64,000 nucleotides of DNA from contig NC_066273.1 in NCBI RefSeq assembly GCF_905404315.1, positions 3,968,001 to 4,032,000 of the forward strand. The letters are read 5' to 3'. This document shows, one piece after another, positions 24,701 to 30,700 of the stretch. The position numbers were made by a program, and so were the translations under genes. Within the stretch, counting starts at the first letter, position 1, and each line of letters starts with the position of its first letter. The notes under the pieces were generated by a model. It was not told the DNA's origin, did not search any database, and saw nothing but the letters and a program-made list of their open reading frames with translations. Origin of the DNA: Leptidea sinapis (taxonomy: Eukaryota > Arthropoda > Insecta > Lepidoptera > Pieridae).

Positions 24701-27700
24701 TCCACAGAAAAAAAGCACAATGATGATCGTCGAAGATGACACTCTAAACAAGATGAAGCGCGGCACAATGACGACAATACTGTAATGTTGATAACATTGT
24801 GAAAAGTAACAAAGATAGACCAGAAACAAAACGGCATTAAAAACAACAAGAAATGCAAGAAAGAGTTGCATGAAAGGAAGACATACCAACTGTGTACACA
24901 TTGCATAATCAATAAAGTGATTCAGCTGGTCACAAACAGCTTGCATACAAAACCATTCAACGTCGAGTTGTAATTTTTAAGAAGAAATCATTTAAAGCCC
25001 ATTATTTCTCGGACTTTCCTTATAACATTTTGTAATTATATGCAGCTTAAAGATTAATGGCATCAATGAATGACGTACAAGTTCATGCGTTTGTCACGTG
25101 CAGCAATACAAAGACTGCAATCCACGGGTCATAATAACGCATCGACAATGATTTTATAAACTATTGACGCAGTCTTATAAAGCGTAGAAAATTCCAAGTC
25201 TATGAGTTCTTCAATGTTACGTAATAGAAGGAGAAACAGTTGTAAAGTTTTCACTTTTAAAGTAAAAGGAAACTAGGTAGAAGCAAAAAATATTCTTAAT
25301 GCTAGAAACCCTCTGATAATACTCAAATAGCAGTTTGAGAAAACTTGTATGAAATGTTCAAGAAACATTAATCAGATTAATCAGTTGGAACGACCAAATA
25401 AAAGACAACAGGTCCCCGAGGTTTAGCTCCATCGTCAGAGCCGCGATGGACAGAAGCCGATGGAAATAAATAGTTCTCTCCAAGTGTGGACTACTTGTTT
25501 ATGACCACGATCCTCAGTCATGAGGGAACGACTAGAGAGAGAGAACCTGGACCAGGCATTACCTATGACAAAATGAACAAGATAGCATTTAAAAGTGAAA
25601 AACTACTTAGATCAATAGGATTTACAAGGATTCCCATAGGCGATTTAGAAAAGTCACCGAAAAAATAAATTGACGTAGTAATAGATATATTTTTCCCGGC
25701 AGAATCTGAAACGATGACCTATGAACAACATCTCAAATGTATCCATTAATTAATAGACTATAAAAAAGAGGAGATACGGGTTAAATAAAAAAGGCAAGCA
25801 ACATTATTAGCTACCAAGGGCTGAAACGGAATCCACAAGGAAAAAGGGGGGGTAGAACAAAAATGGAAACGATCAGCTGTCTAAAGGAAACTACAGGAAA
25901 AAACTGCTTACTGGGATCACATATCATCAGTAAGTGTTTTGTATTTTATTGCATTCAATATAAAATAACACGAAGCGTATGTTACAAAATTTTAAATGTG
26001 CCATTGAGTGTTAAGATGCCTTGCACACAAGCACCTAATAGTTGCCGTAATAAAAATGCTAAAAATTGTTCTTAGGTATTGCGGTATCTAGGTTGAGCTC
26101 AGCGTAGCCCAATCCTTAATCTAAGTGATCTATTCTATATCAAGAATGTATTATAGCAGGGAAATGTACCAGTTTTTTCAGTAATTATGAAGATAAACAA
26201 AGAAATTAAAACAATTAGTGTTCAAGGCTTAATCACGACGAATAACAGAAATAAACATGATACGATTTTGATATTAGGTACTAGGAGATTGTACTTATCT
26301 TTATTGCCAATTGTTGAACAAAATAAAGACTGTGAAAAACAAATGGTCGATAGTGAGCGTAGTAACCTCAGATAGCAACACACCCCCCAACGATAAATGT
26401 TATTTTATTATGAATTAAACATTCGATGCTAGAGTTGTTTACAAAATTATTGATTTACGCGACAAACACACGTTTAAATATAATATTTTTATTAATTCAA
26501 GCATCAATCACTCGCGTTTAAACACTTTAAACAGTGATTTATTAAAACTTCACACAAATGTTTTGAAGACCTTTTTAAAATTCTATTTGAAAGCAACAAT
26601 TTTGTTATTAAGTTTCGTTCCGTCACCGTAAAAAGAAAACAGGTTGATAACAGCATAATGACGTGCTCGTAGTTAGCATTCTAGATAGTACCTACAGCGT
26701 TATTTTGCACTATTAGTTCTGGAAAAACTTTCTGAAACATTCGACCAAATATTAGAATAGTTTTTTTATGACAATAAGGGACGAGTCGAGCAGGACGATC
26801 AGCTAATGGTAATTGATACGCCCTGACCAATAGAATGCAGTGCCGCTCAGGATTCTTGGAAATCCCAAAAATTCTAAGTTTGCAATTACAATTGCGCTCG
26901 TCAACATGAGACATAAGATGTTAAGTGTCATATGCGCAGTAATTTCACAAGCTATGGCGCCCTTCTGACAGAAACACAATAACGCTTACACATTACTGCT
27001 TCACGGCAGAAATAAGCGCCGTTGTTATACCCGTAATCTAGCCAGCATATATTGTCAGGTCACAGGTGCACATATTATATCACACGAATAACCAAACAGC
27101 TGAGTTTAAACATAAACACCTCTTTACCTTTTGAAATCTCCGATGATATGGTGCCGGCAATTTTAGATTAGATATTAGATTATGGGTACCACAACGGCGC
27201 CAATTTCTGCCGTGAAGCAGTAATGTGTAAACATTACTGTGTTTCGGTCTGAAGGGTGCCGTAGCTAGTGAAATTACTGGGCAAATGAGACGTAACATAT
27301 TATGTCTCAAGGTGACGAGCACAATAATTGTAGTATCGCTCAGAATTTTTGGGTTTTTCAAGAACCCTGAGTGGCACTGTATTATAGTGGGCAGGGCGTA
27401 TTAATTACCTCCAGCTGAAGGCCTTGCACGTCTCGTCCCTTATTTACATTTAAAAAAAAAGTTTGCAAATCAACACGTATTTTAGAACTTGTTTTACTGT
27501 AAACATTGGGATAAGTAAGCTTAGGTACGTACATTTAAGTCGCTACAGCAATGCAGAACAGATTCCTTAGATAAAAGTCATAACGACTGCTGTTTGACTA
27601 ATACTAGTGTTATTTAATCCACACTTATTAAATAGGTACTGTCTTATCTTTTAGGTTTAGCGATATCTTATTAAAGGCATAAAAGGCATTTATTTTCTCA

Positions 27701-30700
27701 AAATTGATTACTTTAGAATTCTTTTTGATGTAATTTCTAATATACTACATACTACTACCGCTTTTCTTCTTCTTTTGCGCTCTTTTCAATAAAAATATAC
27801 GACATTGTACAGTCATTTCTATCGTTATAAAATAATCATAATCTAGTCCCAGGCTGTCTGATCACTTAGATATTCAGCTGGGGAGTAATTGGATTTACGA
27901 CAGAGCCATTTTTTAAAACATTTAAATTTATTTATAGATAATGCCTGAGCAGTGGCTGGGACTTTATTATAGAAGTGTATACATTTGCCCATAAAGCTAT
28001 TATGTATCTTATGAAGCCTACTAGAATTAGTTACAAGCAATCCCTTATTTCTAGTGTTATAATAAAAAAAAACACTATTAAGAGCTATTTCCGTATAGAA
28101 ACTAAATTATTAACATTCATTATCCTTTTCAGGGGTTATTCATGCAATACATCAAAGTAAGTACTTGCAGCAGCAACTTATAATGAGGACATGTTCCTTA
28201 CTAGCGTTGGTTTCCGTAGTCTTAGCACGAGACGCGTGTGGGGAAGTCGACAATTATAGAAAAAAAATCCAATTATAAGACATACGTAAACATCTGTAAC
28301 TTTTTAATACGTTTTATTTAAAGTCGGTAAGTTATTAAATTTTATAATAATGAACTGCCGTGAAGGTAACATAGCAGAAAACAATGACATTAAAAAGAAT
28401 TCATTATTATAGGCAGATAGAAGCAAAATTGTTTCATTATAAATTATATGCTTACTGCTCTGTCGGCAGTCACGTAATGTTCGACGGCCAGCTTTATTTA
28501 TTTATTTATTAGAAAAGGCTTATAATGTAACATTTCTTATATTTAATACTTATGTATCTAACTTATAGGTATGCACAGCGTTGCCTTCATTTATTATTGT
28601 AAGTTAAGTAATACTATTACAATATGTATGTTTACTATTACTAAAAACTATAATTTTATACATACAAATTATAAGGGTTCAAAGGCGTATTTTTTAAAAT
28701 TATATAATATAATTTTGAAATAAGTTGGATAGGTGAATTTGAGCCAAAATTGTTTCTGAAGAATCGTACATGTACTGGCAGATATGTACTAATACGACAA
28801 AGATAAGGTGGTACACATAATCCAATCTCAGAAGTAATGGACAGTCTAATTGATTATTTAATAATTTATATAAGAAAAGAATTTGTGACGCATTTCTTTG
28901 CAATTCTAAGGTTTTCATATTAAATAATTTTAATTTGTCTTTGTAACTTATAATAGTGTAATTATCAGTGACGTAACTCAATTTGGAAATAATTTTTTTT
29001 TGAACTGACTCAATCCTAGTGATGTACTTTTTGTAATAGGGGCACCAGACTACCGAATTGTTTTCAACCTGATATCTTACAAGGGAATACTTATCGCTAT
29101 AATGTTCCCCTTAATGATTTTAGATGTTATATTTTTTTTGGCGCGTAAGCGAAAACTTATCCGAGTGAATTTTTTCGATACGCGCGCACACCGTCATGCA
29201 AATTCGCCAGCCTGACGTAAGCTGGCCAACTAGATCATTTGTATCAGTTACCAAGCGTCTTGTAAATTACCTATGTCATTTTTCTTGAATGAAATAAGGG
29301 TCGAGACGAGCAGGACGTTCAGCTGATGGTTGCCTTGCCGCTCAGGGTTCTTTAAAAGCCCCAAAAATTCTGCAGCACTACAATTATTGCGCTCGTCACC
29401 TTGAGACATAAAATGTAAAGTCTCATTTGCCTTGTAATTTCACTAGCTACCTTCAAACCGAAACAATAATGTTTACACGTTATTGCTTCACGGCAGAAAT
29501 AGGCGCCGTTGTGGTACCCATAATCTAGCCGGCATGTCTACTCAAGCACAAGCAAAGGACGAGAATTATATAAATTTCAATAATATATAAATTCAGTTTA
29601 TATACAAGTTCCCTCTAATTGTATACAAATAATATAATGATATTTTATTACACGTTCTTTAACTAAATTATGCAGTATAATAATATGTTCATTGCTTGTA
29701 TTAAACACCTTCTTTATTACAATATAGTACTTTCTAAAAAATAGCACGAGGAATAATTTTCTTAAGGATTTTTGCCTTAAGGCGACACTAAAAGCCGGCG
29801 ACCTTGAGCGATATGAGTTCACGGCTCCTATGTAACAAAACCAATATTTTAAAAATTCTTGCGTCGAAAATGTAACATTTTAACAGACGCAAACTGTTTA
29901 ATTGCTTACAATTATTCTCATTATGGATTACTAATATGAATAAATGTACCTACACAAAAGAAGTAAAAGCTATAAAAACAACTTTTATGAGAGTAGTATA
30001 CTAAACAAATGCATCATGCCGAGAAAAAACTTGTTTAACTGTAAAGAAAACTGGTAGTTCATAATAGTTCTGGAGTGTTAACTTTAACCAACAGCAAGCA
30101 TTAGCAACCTACAAGTAAGACTTAAGGGTATGTGTAACAGGATTAAGTAGTGTTCATAGCTCCAAATGCTATATTTTCACCACAGAACTTGTCTCAAAAC
30201 ACCTTGATTGCGTGTTTTCTGTTTACCCTTCGCCTTAATACGCCAAAGAATAACTCCTTGCGCACGCACACAAGAACACAGACAGGTTTTTTTACTTTGC
30301 AAAAACTCTTAGGCATAATAATATTTATCGTGTAAGTGACCGACCGACCTTGTATAAGTGGGTGTGGCCACACGTCATCATACAAGTGTATCAGCGGTTT
30401 CGTTTTAACCAATTTAGCGATGGAACTAATTCCAATGAATAAGTTTAATTGTTGTTGTCAACTTTTCATAAATTTTTATTGCATCAATCGTCTCGTTTTA
30501 TAATATCACGCAATATATTAACGTACTTAAAGCAATGTACACATATCCTAACAATGTTTGCTGAAAAATATTAGGCAAGTACCAACTTAATCTTATCTAT
30601 TTTATTTGTCGGAATTAGTTTTTCTTAATGAATAATACGATAACTAATCAGCAATCAACGAATATATTTCACAACGAATATATTAGGTTCAGGTAGCAGA

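Noticed and set aside
28001..28060. Second tRNA gene candidates from isolated B-box matches
   Set aside because: Matches at 11840, 17960 and 42890 lack closing stems, so they are treated as SINE-type promoter relics.
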